Source: Bryobacterales bacterium (GTDB lineage Bacteria; Acidobacteriota; Terriglobia; Bryobacterales; UBA6623). Taken from it: a stretch of 64,000 bases of DNA. Shown one piece after another: positions 17,893 to 26,267 of the stretch. Each line of letters begins with the position of its first letter. Position 1 is the first letter of the stretch. Position numbers and translations under genes: made by a program. The stretch is from the NCBI GenBank assembly GCA_026713545.1, contig JAPOOG010000013.1, positions 1-64,000 of the forward strand. The letters run 5' to 3'. The notes beneath the pieces were generated by a model, which saw only the letters and a list, made by a program, of their open reading frames with translations, searched no databases and was not told the DNA's origin.

Positions 17893-18474
17893 CTATTCTT
17901 CTTTCGCTTCGGCGGCTGCTGCTGGAGCGGAGGTTTCTTCCGGCGGCGCCTCTTCCGCGGTTTCCGCCGCGGCCTCGGCCGCCTCGCCTTCTTCCGCCGC
18001 GGCTTCCTGGGGTTCCTCTTCCTCGCGTCCTTCTGCGAGCACGTTGACGGTCAACGCCACGTTGACGTCGCGGTGAAGGTGAACCGAGACGACATGCTCG
18101 CCCACCATGCGGATGGGCTTGCTGAGGGCGATCTTGTGGCGATCGATGGTGTACCCCTTGGTTTCGAGTTCGGCGGCGATATCGCGTGAGGTAACCGACC
18201 CGAAGAGCTGATCCGAATCCCCGGCGCGCGCCGTGATCTCGATCGTGAGCGCCTGCAGTTGCTCGGCCAGTTTGGAGGCGTCTCCGCGCAGGCGCGCCGC
18301 TTCCCGGTCGGCGGCGGCCCGCATCTCTTCGATCTGCTTTTTGTTCGCGGACGTGGCGGGCAGGGCCATCTCCTTGGGGAACAGGAAGTTGCGCGCATAG
18401 CCGTTGGCGACGCGAACCACGTCGCCCTTGCCGCCCAGCTTGCGGATTTCCTGCTTGAGGATGACTTCCATCAT
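17893..18474 (-). CDS. rplI: 50S ribosomal protein bL9 with a long acidic tail
   Basis: bL9 begins (M)[30 protein letters not shown], the family signature, and its two globular domains end around residue 150. About 43 more residues follow, almost only Glu, Ala and Pro ([20 protein letters not shown]), making the protein 193 residues instead of about 150. The start overlaps the rpsR stop (ATGA), and the second ATG at 18471 is equally possible. It ends immediately before the SDR gene. Confidence 0.96.
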   Translation of the reverse strand: MMEVILKQEIRKLGGKGDVVRVANGYARNFLFPKEMALPATSANKKQIEEMRAAADREAARLRGDASKLAEQLQALTIEITARAGDSDQLFGSVTSRDIAAELETKGYTIDRHKIALSKPIRMVGEHVVSVHLHRDVNVALTVNVLAEGREEEEPQEAAAEEGEAAEAAAETAEEAPPEETSAPAAAAEAKEE

Positions 18475-18995
18475 GACGCGCCCTCGGTCTTTGCGGCCCC
18501 TTCCACGGGAGCCGGCCGGACTGCGGGGTACGGCCGGTCGCCCGCCCGCTCGGGACGCGGCCGCGCCGCGGGGCGTCCGCCAGAGACCGGCTTGGCCGGC
18601 CCGGCGAAGGGCAGCAGGGCGATATTGCGGGCGCGTTTGATCGCGCGCTTCAGCAGCCGCTGATGCCGGGCGCTGAGCCCGGTGTGACCGCGCGGCAGAA
18701 TCTTGCCGCGGTCGCCGACGAATTGGCGCAGCGTATCGGCATCCTTGTAGTTGATGTCGTCGATCTTGTTGACGCTGAAGTAGTCGACCTTGCGGCGCCG
18801 GAAGTAGCGGCGCCCGCCGGGCCCCCGAGAGCCGCCCCTTCCGCCGGGACCGCGGCCGCCCGGACCCCGCGAGGGAGGCCCGCTCGGACTCCGGGGCGCC
18901 TGAGAGGTCCCGCGCGATTCTTGCGGTTTCGTTTCGGTGGAAGCTGCCGCGCCGCCGGCTGACGGCGCTTGCGTGGTTGTTTCGTTTTCAGCCAT
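18471..18995 (-). CDS. rpsR: 30S ribosomal protein bS18 with long disordered extensions
   Basis: The bS18 core is [20 protein letters not shown], then [34 protein letters not shown], about 75 residues. It is preceded by about 80 residues rich in Gly, Pro, Arg, Ser and Thr, with [13 protein letters not shown]-type repeats, and followed by about 40 more low-complexity residues. Total length is 174, over twice normal. A Shine-Dalgarno AGGA lies between the family A element and the ATG. Confidence 0.95.
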   Translation of the reverse strand: MAENETTTQAPSAGGAAASTETKPQESRGTSQAPRSPSGPPSRGPGGRGPGGRGGSRGPGGRRYFRRRKVDYFSVNKIDDINYKDADTLRQFVGDRGKILPRGHTGLSARHQRLLKRAIKRARNIALLPFAGPAKPVSGGRPAARPRPERAGDRPYPAVRPAPVEGAAKTEGAS

Positions 18996-19009
18996 GGTTT
19001 TTTCCTATT

Positions 19010-19193
19010 CTAGCCTGCATTTCTCACCACGAGGCGAGGTGAAGTGCGTGAGAGGGCCGTCAGGACGAGGCGCGCGCAGCTTGGCGCGCGCAGGTGTACT
19101 TGAAAGTACATCGAGCACGGCAAGCAAGCGCAACGAAGTCATGGCGGTCGTATCGCGTGCTCCGGCCGTCATGTGGTGAGAAATGCAGGCTAG
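19010..19193. repeat. Family A inverted-repeat element, copy 3 (best copy)
   Basis: The ends are perfect 21-bp inverted repeats (19010-19030 and 19173-19193) beginning CTAGCCTGCATTTCTCACCA. Inside are a GCGCGCGCAGCTTGGCGCGC hairpin and TGTACTTGAAAGTACA. The element fills the whole rpsF-rpsR gap. Its end supplies the rpsF stop codon, and it ends 14 bp before the rpsR start. Confidence 0.92.
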
Positions 19194-19651
19194 GAACTCG
19201 CCCCTTCCGGAGAGCCGGGGGCGGAAGCCGGGGCTTCGGGCGCTCCCGGAGTCGTGGCCGCGGGCCGCGGTTTCGGACGGGATTCGGCGGAAGGCGCCGT
19301 GGGCCGGTTGGCCGCCCGCATTTCACGCTTCTTCTTCAGCTTCGCAATCCGCTGCAGGTCTTCGTCGATTCGAACCGTCATGTATTTGATGACGGCGTCG
19401 GCGACTCCCAGGCGGCGCTCGATTTCTTTCGTGAGGCCGTGGTCCTGCTTCACCGAGTACTGCACCAGTACGTAATAGCCTTCGGTCTGATGCTGCACTT
19501 CGTAGGCCAGGCGGCGCTTGCCCCAGCGGTCGATTTTGTCGATCGTGCCGCCGCCCTCTTCGATGGCCTTGGTGAACTGCGCGATGGCGGCCTCGGTCTC
19601 TTCGTCGGCAAGGTTCGGTTTCAGAATAAAGATCAGTTCATAGATTCTCAT
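19190..19651 (-). CDS. rpsF: 30S ribosomal protein bS6 with an extended C-terminus
   Basis: bS6 binds 16S rRNA together with bS18. The N-terminal 100 residues show the family: MRIYELIFILKPNLADEETE, WGKRRLAYEVQHQTEGYYV and DAVIKYMTVRID. The remaining roughly 50 residues are a Pro/Ala/Arg-rich tail, for 153 residues in total. The start overlaps the pth stop as ATGA. The stop codon TAG (19190-19192) is part of the family A element. Confidence 0.96.
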   Translation of the reverse strand: MRIYELIFILKPNLADEETEAAIAQFTKAIEEGGGTIDKIDRWGKRRLAYEVQHQTEGYYVLVQYSVKQDHGLTKEIERRLGVADAVIKYMTVRIDEDLQRIAKLKKKREMRAANRPTAPSAESRPKPRPAATTPGAPEAPASAPGSPEGASS

Positions 19652-20313
19652 GCTTCCTCAGTGTCAACTCCCGGGGCGCGTCGGTTGTGCGCCGACATGG
19701 CCTGAGCGGCGCCCTCGGTTAGGATCAGACGAACGGCGTCCGCCGCGCGTCCGGTAAACTCGGCTACTTCCTCCAGTTCGTTACGGCGAAACGGCCGCAG
19801 CACGTAGGCCGCCCCGTCCGAGACGGGATGGCCGGGTTGAATGCCCATCCGAACCCGGATGAACTCGTCGGTGCCGACGGCCTCGATAATCGATTGGACC
19901 CCCTTGTGTCCGGCGGCGGAGCCCCGCTCGCGGATCCGGAGTTGCGTCCAGGGCAGCGCCAGTTCGTCATAGACCACCAGCAGGTCGCGTGGCTCCAGCG
20001 CATGGTTGCGCAGCAGCGCTTTGACCGGGCCGCCGCTGCGATTCATGTACGCAAGGGGTTTGGCCAGCAGAACCGCATGGCCGCCGAGTTCGCCGCGCCC
20101 GACGCGGGCCTCCGCTTCCCTCCATCCGAACCGAATGCCCTCCTGCTCGGCCAAACGGTCGAGTGTCAGGAACCCCAGGTTGTGCGGTGTCGTCTCGTAG
20201 CGGCTTCCGGGGTTGCCCAGCCCGACGATCAGGCGGGAGACGGGACCCGCCTTGCGCGGACTCGGACGCGCCGGTCCGGCGATACGCGACCACACTCGTC
20301 CTAGAGCGCTCAT
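19648..20313 (-). CDS. pth: Peptidyl-tRNA hydrolase
   Basis: Pth cleaves peptidyl-tRNA released from stalled ribosomes. It shows RLIVGLGNPGSRYETTPHNLGFLTLD (catalytic His in PHN), ARVGRGELGGHAVLLAKPLAYMNRSG and VVYDELALPWTQLRIRERGSAAGHKG with the catalytic Asp. An extra N-terminal leader of about 26 residues precedes the usual start, so a later start is possible. It overlaps rpsF by 4 bp in an operon with rplY upstream. Confidence 0.95.
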   Translation of the reverse strand: MSALGRVWSRIAGPARPSPRKAGPVSRLIVGLGNPGSRYETTPHNLGFLTLDRLAEQEGIRFGWREAEARVGRGELGGHAVLLAKPLAYMNRSGGPVKALLRNHALEPRDLLVVYDELALPWTQLRIRERGSAAGHKGVQSIIEAVGTDEFIRVRMGIQPGHPVSDGAAYVLRPFRRNELEEVAEFTGRAADAVRLILTEGAAQAMSAHNRRAPGVDTEEA

Positions 20314-20334
20314 AACAAGCAGCCATCGACGACC

Positions 20335-20985
20335 CTACTCCTCCGGGCCTTTCTCGTCGCCGGTCGGCTCGGCGGCTTCGCCTTCGACGATTTCTTCCTC
20401 GGTCTCGACTTCCTCCTCTACGACCTTCGGCGTCACGCAGTGCACCAGCAGCATCTCGGGTCGGCTGAGAAAGGAGTATTGGTCCGCTGTCGCCAGGTTC
20501 TCCACCCGGATGGATTCGCCCAGGGCCATGTTCGTCACGTCGATCTCGATTTTTTCCGGCACGTCCAGCGGCAGGGCGCGCACGGCGACCTCGCGGTTGA
20601 CGACTTCATCGTGTCCGCCCTGCTCGCGCGTGCCCCGCGACACGCCGATGATATGGATCGACACGTTGACCTCGACCGGCTGGCTCAGGTCGATGCGGCG
20701 CATGTCGACGTGCAGCAGGTGTCCCCGGACCGGATCGACTTGCCAGTCCGACGCCATGGCGGGGGCCGTCTCGCCGCCGCTGACATTGAGGTTCAGAATC
20801 TGGTTGTGGCCGGAGGGCGACTGTAGAAGCCGCGTGATTTCCTTGCCGTCCAGCGACACGGAGATGGAATCCTTCCCGAGGCCGTACAGGATGGCCGGCA
20901 CTTTGCCGGCCGCGCGCAAGCGGCGGGCGGCGTTCTTGCCTCGTTCCTGCCGAGGCTGCGCCGCCATGTCCAACTGCTGTTGCAT
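20335..20985 (-). CDS. rplY: 50S ribosomal protein bL25 (Ctc form)
   Basis: bL25 binds 5S rRNA. I chose the ATG at 20985 because a strong Shine-Dalgarno AAAGGAGAG lies 4 bp upstream and the sequence MQQQLDMAAQPRQERGKNAARRLRAAGKVPAILYG matches family starts. The longer frame starts inside prs. The 216-residue protein is the two-domain Ctc type, with VDPVRGHLLHVDMRRIDLSQPVEVNV in the second domain and an acidic tail (VVEEEVETEEEIVEGE). Confidence 0.95.
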   Translation of the reverse strand: MQQQLDMAAQPRQERGKNAARRLRAAGKVPAILYGLGKDSISVSLDGKEITRLLQSPSGHNQILNLNVSGGETAPAMASDWQVDPVRGHLLHVDMRRIDLSQPVEVNVSIHIIGVSRGTREQGGHDEVVNREVAVRALPLDVPEKIEIDVTNMALGESIRVENLATADQYSFLSRPEMLLVHCVTPKVVEEEVETEEEIVEGEAAEPTGDEKGPEE

Positions 20986-21067
20986 CGTTCTCTCCTTTGT
21001 CCGCCGGCGGCCGCCCGTCGAGTGCGGTCCGGTCTCGGGCGGCGCGGTCTGGCGCGCCGGCGGCTCT

Positions 21068-22012
21068 TCAGACAAATAGTCGACTGATGGAAGTCTCCTC
21101 GTGTATCGATTCGATCCCCTGCGCCAGCAGGGGCGCGACGCTCAATTGCTTGATGCGGCCGCACTCGCGCGCGCGCTGTTGCAGGGGGATCGAATCCCCG
21201 ACGACCAGCTCGGTCAGCGGCGAACGATCGATGTTGTCCAGCGCCGGACCTGACAGCACGGCGTGCGTGCAGCAGCCGTAAACGGCCGTTGCGCCGTAGT
21301 CGAGCAACGCTTGCGCCGCCTTCACCAACGTGCCCGCCGTGTCGACCATGTCATCCACGATCATACAGGTGCGGCCTTCGACGTCGCCGATCACGTGCAT
21401 TACTTCCGCTACGTTGGCCTGCTCGCGGCGCTTGTCGATGATCGCGAGTTGGGCGTCGAGGCGTTTGGCGAAGGCCCGCGCCCTCTCGACGCCGCCGGGG
21501 TCCGGCGACACGATGGTCGGGTTCTCGAGCTGCAGGGTCTTGATGTAGTCGACCATCACCGGCGCCGCGAATAGATGATCGACGGGGATATCGAAGAAGC
21601 CTTGGATCTGGGCCGCGTGCAGGTCCAGGCTCAGGACGCGGTGCGCCCCGGCGGTCACGATCAGGCTCGCAACGAGCTTCGCCGAGATCGGTACGCGCGG
21701 CTTGTCCTTGCGGTCCTGCCGGGCGTAGCCGTAGTAGGGCAGCACGGCGGTGATCCGCTTGGCCGAGGCTCGCCGCAGCGCATCCATCATCAGCAGCAGT
21801 TCCATCAGGTGATGTTCGACCGGCGTGCACGTCGACTGGACGACGAACACGTCGGCGCCCCGCACGTTCTCGTCGATCTGCAGCCAGATCTCGCCGTCGG
21901 AGAACTTCTTGATCGAGCACTTCGAGATGGGCACGTCCAGGTGGGCGCAGATGTCCTCCGCCAGCTTCGGGTTGGCCGAGCCCGAGAAAACCCTGAATCG
22001 TGTCTGATCCAT
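21068..22012 (-). CDS. prs: Ribose-phosphate pyrophosphokinase
   Basis: Prs makes PRPP from ribose 5-phosphate and ATP. It starts at [20 protein letters not shown] (22012) and has 314 residues, the usual length. Motifs are [63 protein letters not shown] (PRPP/Mg site) and [14 protein letters not shown], the PRPP loop. The frame is open far upstream into ispE, but that part is an antisense-like artefact. Neighbour order ispE-prs-rplY is widely conserved. Confidence 0.96.
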   Translation of the reverse strand: MDQTRFRVFSGSANPKLAEDICAHLDVPISKCSIKKFSDGEIWLQIDENVRGADVFVVQSTCTPVEHHLMELLLMMDALRRASAKRITAVLPYYGYARQDRKDKPRVPISAKLVASLIVTAGAHRVLSLDLHAAQIQGFFDIPVDHLFAAPVMVDYIKTLQLENPTIVSPDPGGVERARAFAKRLDAQLAIIDKRREQANVAEVMHVIGDVEGRTCMIVDDMVDTAGTLVKAAQALLDYGATAVYGCCTHAVLSGPALDNIDRSPLTELVVGDSIPLQQRARECGRIKQLSVAPLLAQGIESIHEETSISRLFV

Positions 22013-22065
22013 CGCTCTGAAATCGGCGCGCGCCCGGAAACCCTGCACTCCCCGAACGGCGCGGT

Positions 22066-22998
22066 TCAATCCCCCCAGACCGCTTGGCAAGCGCGGCGGC
22101 TCAACGAGGGCCCCGCCCAGACGCTCCCGGGAAACGCGCTCGACGTCTCCGCGGCTGCTTGAGCCCGTCCCCGGTCCGCGAACCATCCGAAGATCGCCGG
22201 CCCGCTGCCTGACAACATCGCCGCATCCGCCCCATTCCGCACAAGATGGTCCTTCCACAGCGCCAACTCGGGGCGCTGCCGGAAGATGACTTTCTCGAAA
22301 TCGTTTGCGAAAAGGTCTGGAGGGGCTTCTGCGAAACGGCGCGCTTCCTCTTGTTGATGCGGCGCGCCGATGCTTGCGTAGAAAGAATTTATGATATTCC
22401 GGGCCGCTTGCGGTGTCAATGCGGCGCTCCGGCTCTGGCTGAGCGCCGCGTAGGCTTGGGCGGTCGAAACCGGCTGCTCTGGCGCGAGCACGACCAGCCA
22501 CCGCCGCGGCGGTTCCGGCAGCGGATAAACCTCCTCGCCGCGCCCGACGCCCACGCAACGGCCGCCCACCAGGAAGAACGGTACGTCGCTGCCGAGTTCC
22601 GACGCCGCTTCGTATAAAACGGCCCGCGAAGGCCGCGGGCGGAGCATCTTGCCGAGAGCGAGCAGCACCGCCGCGGCGTCGCTCGAACCGCCGCCCAGCC
22701 CGGCCCCGGCCGGGATTCGCTTCTCGAGATCGATCTCGACCGCCCCTGGCCACTTCCCGGCCTCGAGCAATCGCCGCGCGGCGCGCGCGGCGAGATTGTC
22801 GTCTCCGGCCAGCTCCGGCCGGTTGCAGCTCAGCTCGATTCCGGACCGCGCCCGCGGCCGGTACGTGACCTTCAGGCGGTCGGCCAGGGCGATGGTCTGC
22901 AGGACCGTTCGCAGTTCGTGGAATCCGTCGGGACGCCGGTTGAGGACGCGCAGGGCCAGGTTGACCTTGGCCGGAGCGCGGCCCGTCAGCGTCGGCAT
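22066..22998 (-). CDS. ispE: 4-diphosphocytidyl-2-C-methyl-D-erythritol kinase
   Basis: IspE is the fourth step of the MEP isoprenoid pathway. This GHMP kinase has 310 residues. It shows [22 protein letters not shown] at the start, the ATP loop [17 protein letters not shown] and [33 protein letters not shown] is the third GHMP motif. It lies 3 bp after apt on the same strand. Confidence 0.96.
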   Translation of the reverse strand: MPTLTGRAPAKVNLALRVLNRRPDGFHELRTVLQTIALADRLKVTYRPRARSGIELSCNRPELAGDDNLAARAARRLLEAGKWPGAVEIDLEKRIPAGAGLGGGSSDAAAVLLALGKMLRPRPSRAVLYEAASELGSDVPFFLVGGRCVGVGRGEEVYPLPEPPRRWLVVLAPEQPVSTAQAYAALSQSRSAALTPQAARNIINSFYASIGAPHQQEEARRFAEAPPDLFANDFEKVIFRQRPELALWKDHLVRNGADAAMLSGSGPAIFGWFADRGRAQAAAETSSAFPGSVWAGPSLSRRACQAVWGD

Positions 22999-23001
22999 CG
23001 C

Positions 23002-23559
23002 CTATTCGTCGTACTGCAGCAGCGTGTGGATCTTGTACCCGGGCAGCCTCGCCCGCCCGTTCAGGAAGTTCAGCTCGACGGCGAACGAGAGAGCGGCGAC
23101 TTCGCCCCCGAGCTTCTCGACGAGCCGGCAGGCCGCCGCCGCGGTGCCGCCCGTCGCCAGCAGATCGTCCACGACCAGCACCCGCTGGCCCGGCTGGATG
23201 GCGTCTTCGTGCGCCTCGACGCTGTCCTCTCCGTACTCCAGCGCGTAGCTCACGCTCACCGTCCCGGCCGGCAGCTTGTTCGGTTTGCGCACCGGGATGA
23301 ACCCGCAGCCCAGCCGGACCGCCATCGCCGGGCCGAACACGAACCCGCGGGCCTCGATCCCGAGAACGAGGTCGGGCCGCTCGTCGTGGTGCGGCGCGGT
23401 CATCTCATCGAGCAGCGTCGCCAGTCCGGCGGCGTCCTTGAGAAGCGTCGTGATGTCGTAGAACAGGATGCCGGGCTTGGGAAAATCGGGCACCTCGCGG
23501 ATCAGGCTCTTGAGACCCGCGATGCGGTCGGACGTGTTGCCGGGAACGATGGAAGACAT
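23002..23559 (-). CDS. apt: Adenine phosphoribosyltransferase
   Basis: Apt salvages adenine with PRPP, so it is functionally linked to prs two genes downstream. The protein has 185 residues. Its motifs are [37 protein letters not shown] and the PRPP-binding loop [18 protein letters not shown]. It lies between acyP (18 bp upstream) and ispE. Confidence 0.96.
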   Translation of the reverse strand: MSSIVPGNTSDRIAGLKSLIREVPDFPKPGILFYDITTLLKDAAGLATLLDEMTAPHHDERPDLVLGIEARGFVFGPAMAVRLGCGFIPVRKPNKLPAGTVSVSYALEYGEDSVEAHEDAIQPGQRVLVVDDLLATGGTAAAACRLVEKLGGEVAALSFAVELNFLNGRARLPGYKIHTLLQYDE

Positions 23560-23577
23560 CCGTTGTGACCTTGCCTT

Positions 23578-23859
23578 TCAGTATGTGATGCGAAAGCCGC
23601 CGCCGCCGCAGTCAGGCGCCTCGGTTTCCTCGACGCGGTCGACTCTCGACCACCGGGGCCCCTCTGCGAGCAACGCTTTCAGCCTTTCGAGTCTATCGAG
23701 ATTTCCGCCGGCGCACACTTCCACCGTGCCGTCCGCCCGGTTCCGGACGTACCCGCTCAGCCCGAGGTCTTGCGCGGCGCGCGCGGCGAAGTAGCGGAAC
23801 CCGACTCCCTGCACGCGGCCGTGAACGAGGTATCGGCGCGTGTTGCGGGCAAGCTTCAT
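23578..23859 (-). CDS. acyP: Acylphosphatase
   Basis: This small enzyme of 93 residues hydrolyses acyl phosphates. The family core is complete: YLVHGRVQGVGFRYFAARAAQ with the catalytic Arg, and LSGYVRNRADGTVEVCAGG with the catalytic Asn. It heads the minus-strand operon, and the upstream 24 bp hold GGTGGGTAATATCTGCCCACC, a hairpin that may influence its transcription. Confidence 0.94.
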   Translation of the reverse strand: MKLARNTRRYLVHGRVQGVGFRYFAARAAQDLGLSGYVRNRADGTVEVCAGGNLDRLERLKALLAEGPRWSRVDRVEETEAPDCGGGGFRITY

Positions 23860-24013
23860 CGCGATGCCGAACGGAAGATACTACCTGTTTGCCGCGGCGG
23901 GTGGGTAATATCTGCCCACCGGCGAAATGCCGAGCCGGGCCGCTTTCTCCCTTGAAAACAACAGTTTAGCCGCCCATCGCCATGTTGGAACGCCGATTGC
24001 CCCTCGACAGGGC

Positions 24014-24169
24014 GTGACTCCGTTCGAACACCTTCTCCCCGTTGCGTTGGTTCTCCTCGCGTCGTTCCCTCTCGCGCTCCTCGCCGAGTGGGGCCTGCTG
24101 AGCGTCATCCTGCGGGCCATGACGCCGGACCCGCGCTCGGGGCGGAACGTACCGGACAGGTCACGGTGA
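24014..24169 (+). CDS. Possible small membrane protein (51 aa)
   Basis: From a GTG at 24014 the frame encodes TPFEHLLPVALVLLASFPLA followed by LLAEWGLLSVILRAM and a polar tail, so there would be one or two membrane helices. A strong stem-loop with a T-run follows 18 bp later in the same orientation. No Shine-Dalgarno is well placed and I recognise no family. It may be spurious. Confidence 0.3.
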   Translation: MTPFEHLLPVALVLLASFPLALLAEWGLLSVILRAMTPDPRSGRNVPDRSR

Positions 24170-24187
24170 CTCTTTCGCCGAGTCGTG

Positions 24188-24250
24188 AGCCCTTGCAGGG
24201 CCTTTAACCCGACGGACCACGGGAACGCCTCCTCCCTGCAAGGGCTTTTT
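24188..24250 (+). terminator. Stem-loop followed by T-run
   Basis: AGCCCTTGCAGGG (24188-24200) pairs perfectly with CCCTGCAAGGGCT (24234-24246), and TTTTT follows. The 33-nt loop is long for an intrinsic terminator. It lies downstream of the possible small membrane ORF and faces the minus-strand small gene, so it may separate convergent transcripts. Confidence 0.5.
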
Positions 24251-24328
24251 CCCCGCCCTGGGTGCCGCCGGGACCTGCTGGCGCGGCAGGCAAGCCGGCC
24301 AAATGCGGCCAAACCCGGCCAGGTGGAC

Positions 24329-24466
24329 CTACTTGCGCGCCTGGCGGCGCGGCTTCTTCCCCCGCGACTGCCGCAGTTTCTTGGGCTTGCGCTTCGGTTT
24401 CGAAATGTTGAAAGTCCCGCTGCCGAGATTCTCGGCGCTGTACAGCTTGTCGACGTTCTCCGCCAT
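24329..24466 (-). CDS. Small, strongly basic protein (45 aa), unrecognised
   Basis: An ATG at 24466 is preceded by GGGAGGAG, an excellent Shine-Dalgarno 4 bp away. The product is MAENVDKLYSAENLGSGTFN, then ISKPKRKPKKLRQSRGKKPR and RQARK, ending TAG at 24329-24331. The C-terminal half has about 13 Lys/Arg in 23 residues and no acidic residue, like nucleic-acid or ribosome-binding peptides such as Thx or SRA, although no family is recognised. It lies upstream of acyP on the same strand. Confidence 0.6.
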   Translation of the reverse strand: MAENVDKLYSAENLGSGTFNISKPKRKPKKLRQSRGKKPRRQARK

Positions 24467-24487
24467 CAACTCCTCCCAGCCGTTATT

Positions 24488-24682
24488 CTAGCCTGCCGCC
24501 GCGGGCCAGTGACGTGGCGAAGTCCGTGACAGCGCCGTCACGACAAGCCGCGAGCCCCCGCAACACGACATTTTCCCGTCGCTCCGGCGACACCAAGGAG
24601 AGCAACCCCAAGCCCGACCAGAGGGTTTTTCACGAGACACGAGACACGAAACACGGCTTTTTTCGAGACACGGAACACGGCC
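24488..24682. repeat. Family B repeat, copy 4
   Basis: It begins TAGCCTGCCGCC like family A and includes GTGGCGAAGTCCGTGACAGC and CAACACGACATTTTCCC. It ends with ACGAGAC-ACGAGAC-ACGAAAC-ACGGC units and a further ACGGAACACGGCC. Confidence 0.8.
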
Positions 24683-24728
24683 TTATGCGCCTATGCTATA
24701 AGCTGATTGAAGCTGCGAGGAGGTCCTG

Positions 24729-25230
24729 ATGGCGAGTGAAGGCGTCCGTCATGCTGTCTGGAACGGGCTTCTGGACGTGAATCGTCAGGCGCGCTACTAC
24801 GGGATTCAGTCCGGCCGCTACAACACGTGGAGCACACGGTTGACCGTGGTGTTCGCCATGGTCGGAAGCGCGGATGTGGCATCGGTTCTGGCCGCGGCCG
24901 ATCATCGAGTAAGCATGGCCCTGTCGTTGGTGATTGGGATACTTGCCGTGGTTGCCAGCGTGGGGGATTTCGCCAAGAAAGCGGCTGTTCTCCATACATA
25001 GCATTGGTATCGAGTGCGACTACTTGGCTGCGGAGTGGGAAGAGTTGTGGGCGGGAACCCACGGCGGAAAGCTTTCAGACAACGCTGCGCTCACGAGGAA
25101 TCAGGAATTGATGCGGCGCCTGATTTCCGCCACCAATCGAGCAGGCCAATCGGGTGTTCGGGAAAATCGCAAGGTCAACGAGAAGTGCTGGACCGAGGCC
25201 TGCGCGACGCTTGAGAACAAGTATGCATGA
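24729..25230 (+). pseudogene. Two-TM SLATT-like protein, split by a frameshift
   Basis: The first frame (24729-25001, Shine-Dalgarno AGGAGG) gives VRHAVWNGLLDVNRQARYYG, then two hydrophobic helices (about WSTRLTVVFAMVG...VASVLAA and SMALSLVIGILAVVASVGDF), and stops after AAVLHT. The +1 frame continues HSIGIECDYLAAEWEELWAG and a charged helix to TGA at 25228-25230. Together they give one protein of about 165 residues with two membrane helices and a cytosolic helical tail, the layout of SLATT-type effectors in bacterial conflict systems. The shift, near 24960-25000, could be mutation, error or programmed frameshifting. The family call is tentative. Confidence 0.6.
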
Positions 25231-25327
25231 TCCGGATGGGATCAAGGGCGGTGGATACCCGCCTCGTCCTCCGAGTCCGCCACCGCCAAAACCACCACCA
25301 CCGACGCCACCTCCCCCAAAGAAGTAG
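25223..25327 (+). CDS. Polyproline mini-ORF (34 aa) overlapping the two-TM gene
   Basis: The ATG at 25223 lies inside the last codons of the preceding frame, so stop and start overlap and translation may be coupled. The product is MHDPDGIKGGGYPPRPPSPP followed by PPKPPPPTPPPPKK: 18 prolines in 34 residues. No family is recognised. Its position directly behind the two-TM gene suggests a two-gene module. Confidence 0.5.
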   Translation: MHDPDGIKGGGYPPRPPSPPPPKPPPPTPPPPKK

Positions 25328-25466
25328 CATCATCACCGGCATTCAATAGCTTGCTGCGTAATCTCCGGTGCGTTGGGTCTTTACCACGGCCGCTCACTCG
25401 CGCTGCTCACGTTCCGGATGCATTTCCGTGCAGTCTCGCGCGATCGTCAGGCTAACCATTCCCACC

Positions 25467-25687
25467 GCGAACCGGCGGCCGGCAGACTTTCCCCAGGACG
25501 CAGGGGTGGAGGGCTCCCGTCGCGGAGGGCAGGTTGGCGGGCCGTCCGTGGAAGCTTTCGTAGGCCGGAATGGCGAAGGCGATGGCTTCTTTCGCGTCGC
25601 TGTCGATCCCGAGTTCGGCGGGCGTCCGAAGCTGCGCGGGCTCGAGCGCATCCCGCAACCGCCGCGCCGGCTCCGGGTTCCGGATGC
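25467..25687 (-). pseudogene. Duplicate of the anmK 3' end
   Basis: These 221 bp match 26277-26497 without gaps at about 93% identity. In the minus frame they encode RIRNPEPARRLRDALEPAQL, LGIDSDAKEAIAFAIPAYES and HPCVLGKVCRPPVRG, which is the C-terminus of AnmK. There is no start codon or N-terminal part. It marks an incomplete tandem duplication, with parD between the two copies. Confidence 0.9.
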
Positions 25688-25862
25688 GAGTGCTGGGCTC
25701 TTCCAGCGCGGTTCGTCTATGCCTGCATCAGTGAATTGCCCCTACAGGATTGCTCCGGACCGGTGAACCACTCCGGAACCCATCACGGACGGCTGCGGCA
25801 CTGGAATTCAGTATGAAAATATCCTGCCATGTTGGAAAATCATTTCCCTCGGGGGTTTCACG

Positions 25863-26219
25863 ATGGCGGCTTCCCATAAGCGAACATTCAGCCTGCCCGC
25901 TGAGCAGGCAAGGTATATCGATAACCTCGTCGCCTCCGGCTCCTATGCCACTTGCAGCGAAGTGATCCGCGCCGGCCTGCGCGCCTTGCAGGAACGCGAC
26001 GCCGCCGTGGATCGCTGGTTGCGCGATGAAGTCGTGCCGATTGCGGCCGCCATGCAGGCCGATCCCGGACGCGCGATCTCCGCCGGCCGGGTCTTTGCTG
26101 AAATCCGGGACCTTCACGCCGGGCGGCTGAAAAACCCTGAAAGCGATGCATTCGGAACCATCCACGGGAGCCTGGACGTCACGGAGGCGGAGCAAAAGGG
26201 AGCCGCTGGGGCGGAGTAA
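25863..26219 (+). CDS. parD: ParD-like ribbon-helix-helix antitoxin, orphan
   Basis: The first 80 or so residues are a ParD/CC2985-type antitoxin: KRTFSLPAEQARYIDNLVASGSYATCSEVIRAGLRALQERDAAVDRWLR. It then has DPGRAISAGRVFAEIRDLHAGRL, where ParD normally ends. About 30 further residues (NPESDAFGTIHGS...) look like read-through. A parE toxin should follow on the same strand, but the anmK 3' end begins 49 bp later, so the toxin is missing. Confidence 0.8.
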   Translation: MAASHKRTFSLPAEQARYIDNLVASGSYATCSEVIRAGLRALQERDAAVDRWLRDEVVPIAAAMQADPGRAISAGRVFAEIRDLHAGRLKNPESDAFGTIHGSLDVTEAEQKGAAGAE

Positions 26220-26267
26220 GGATAGCCCCTGGCGGGAAGAAGGCTCTTTTCGAAAAGTCGATTCCTT

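Noticed and set aside
25750-25965. Plus-strand ORF upstream of and overlapping parD
   Set aside because: It is out of frame with parD and not protein-like; the parD frame has clear family motifs.
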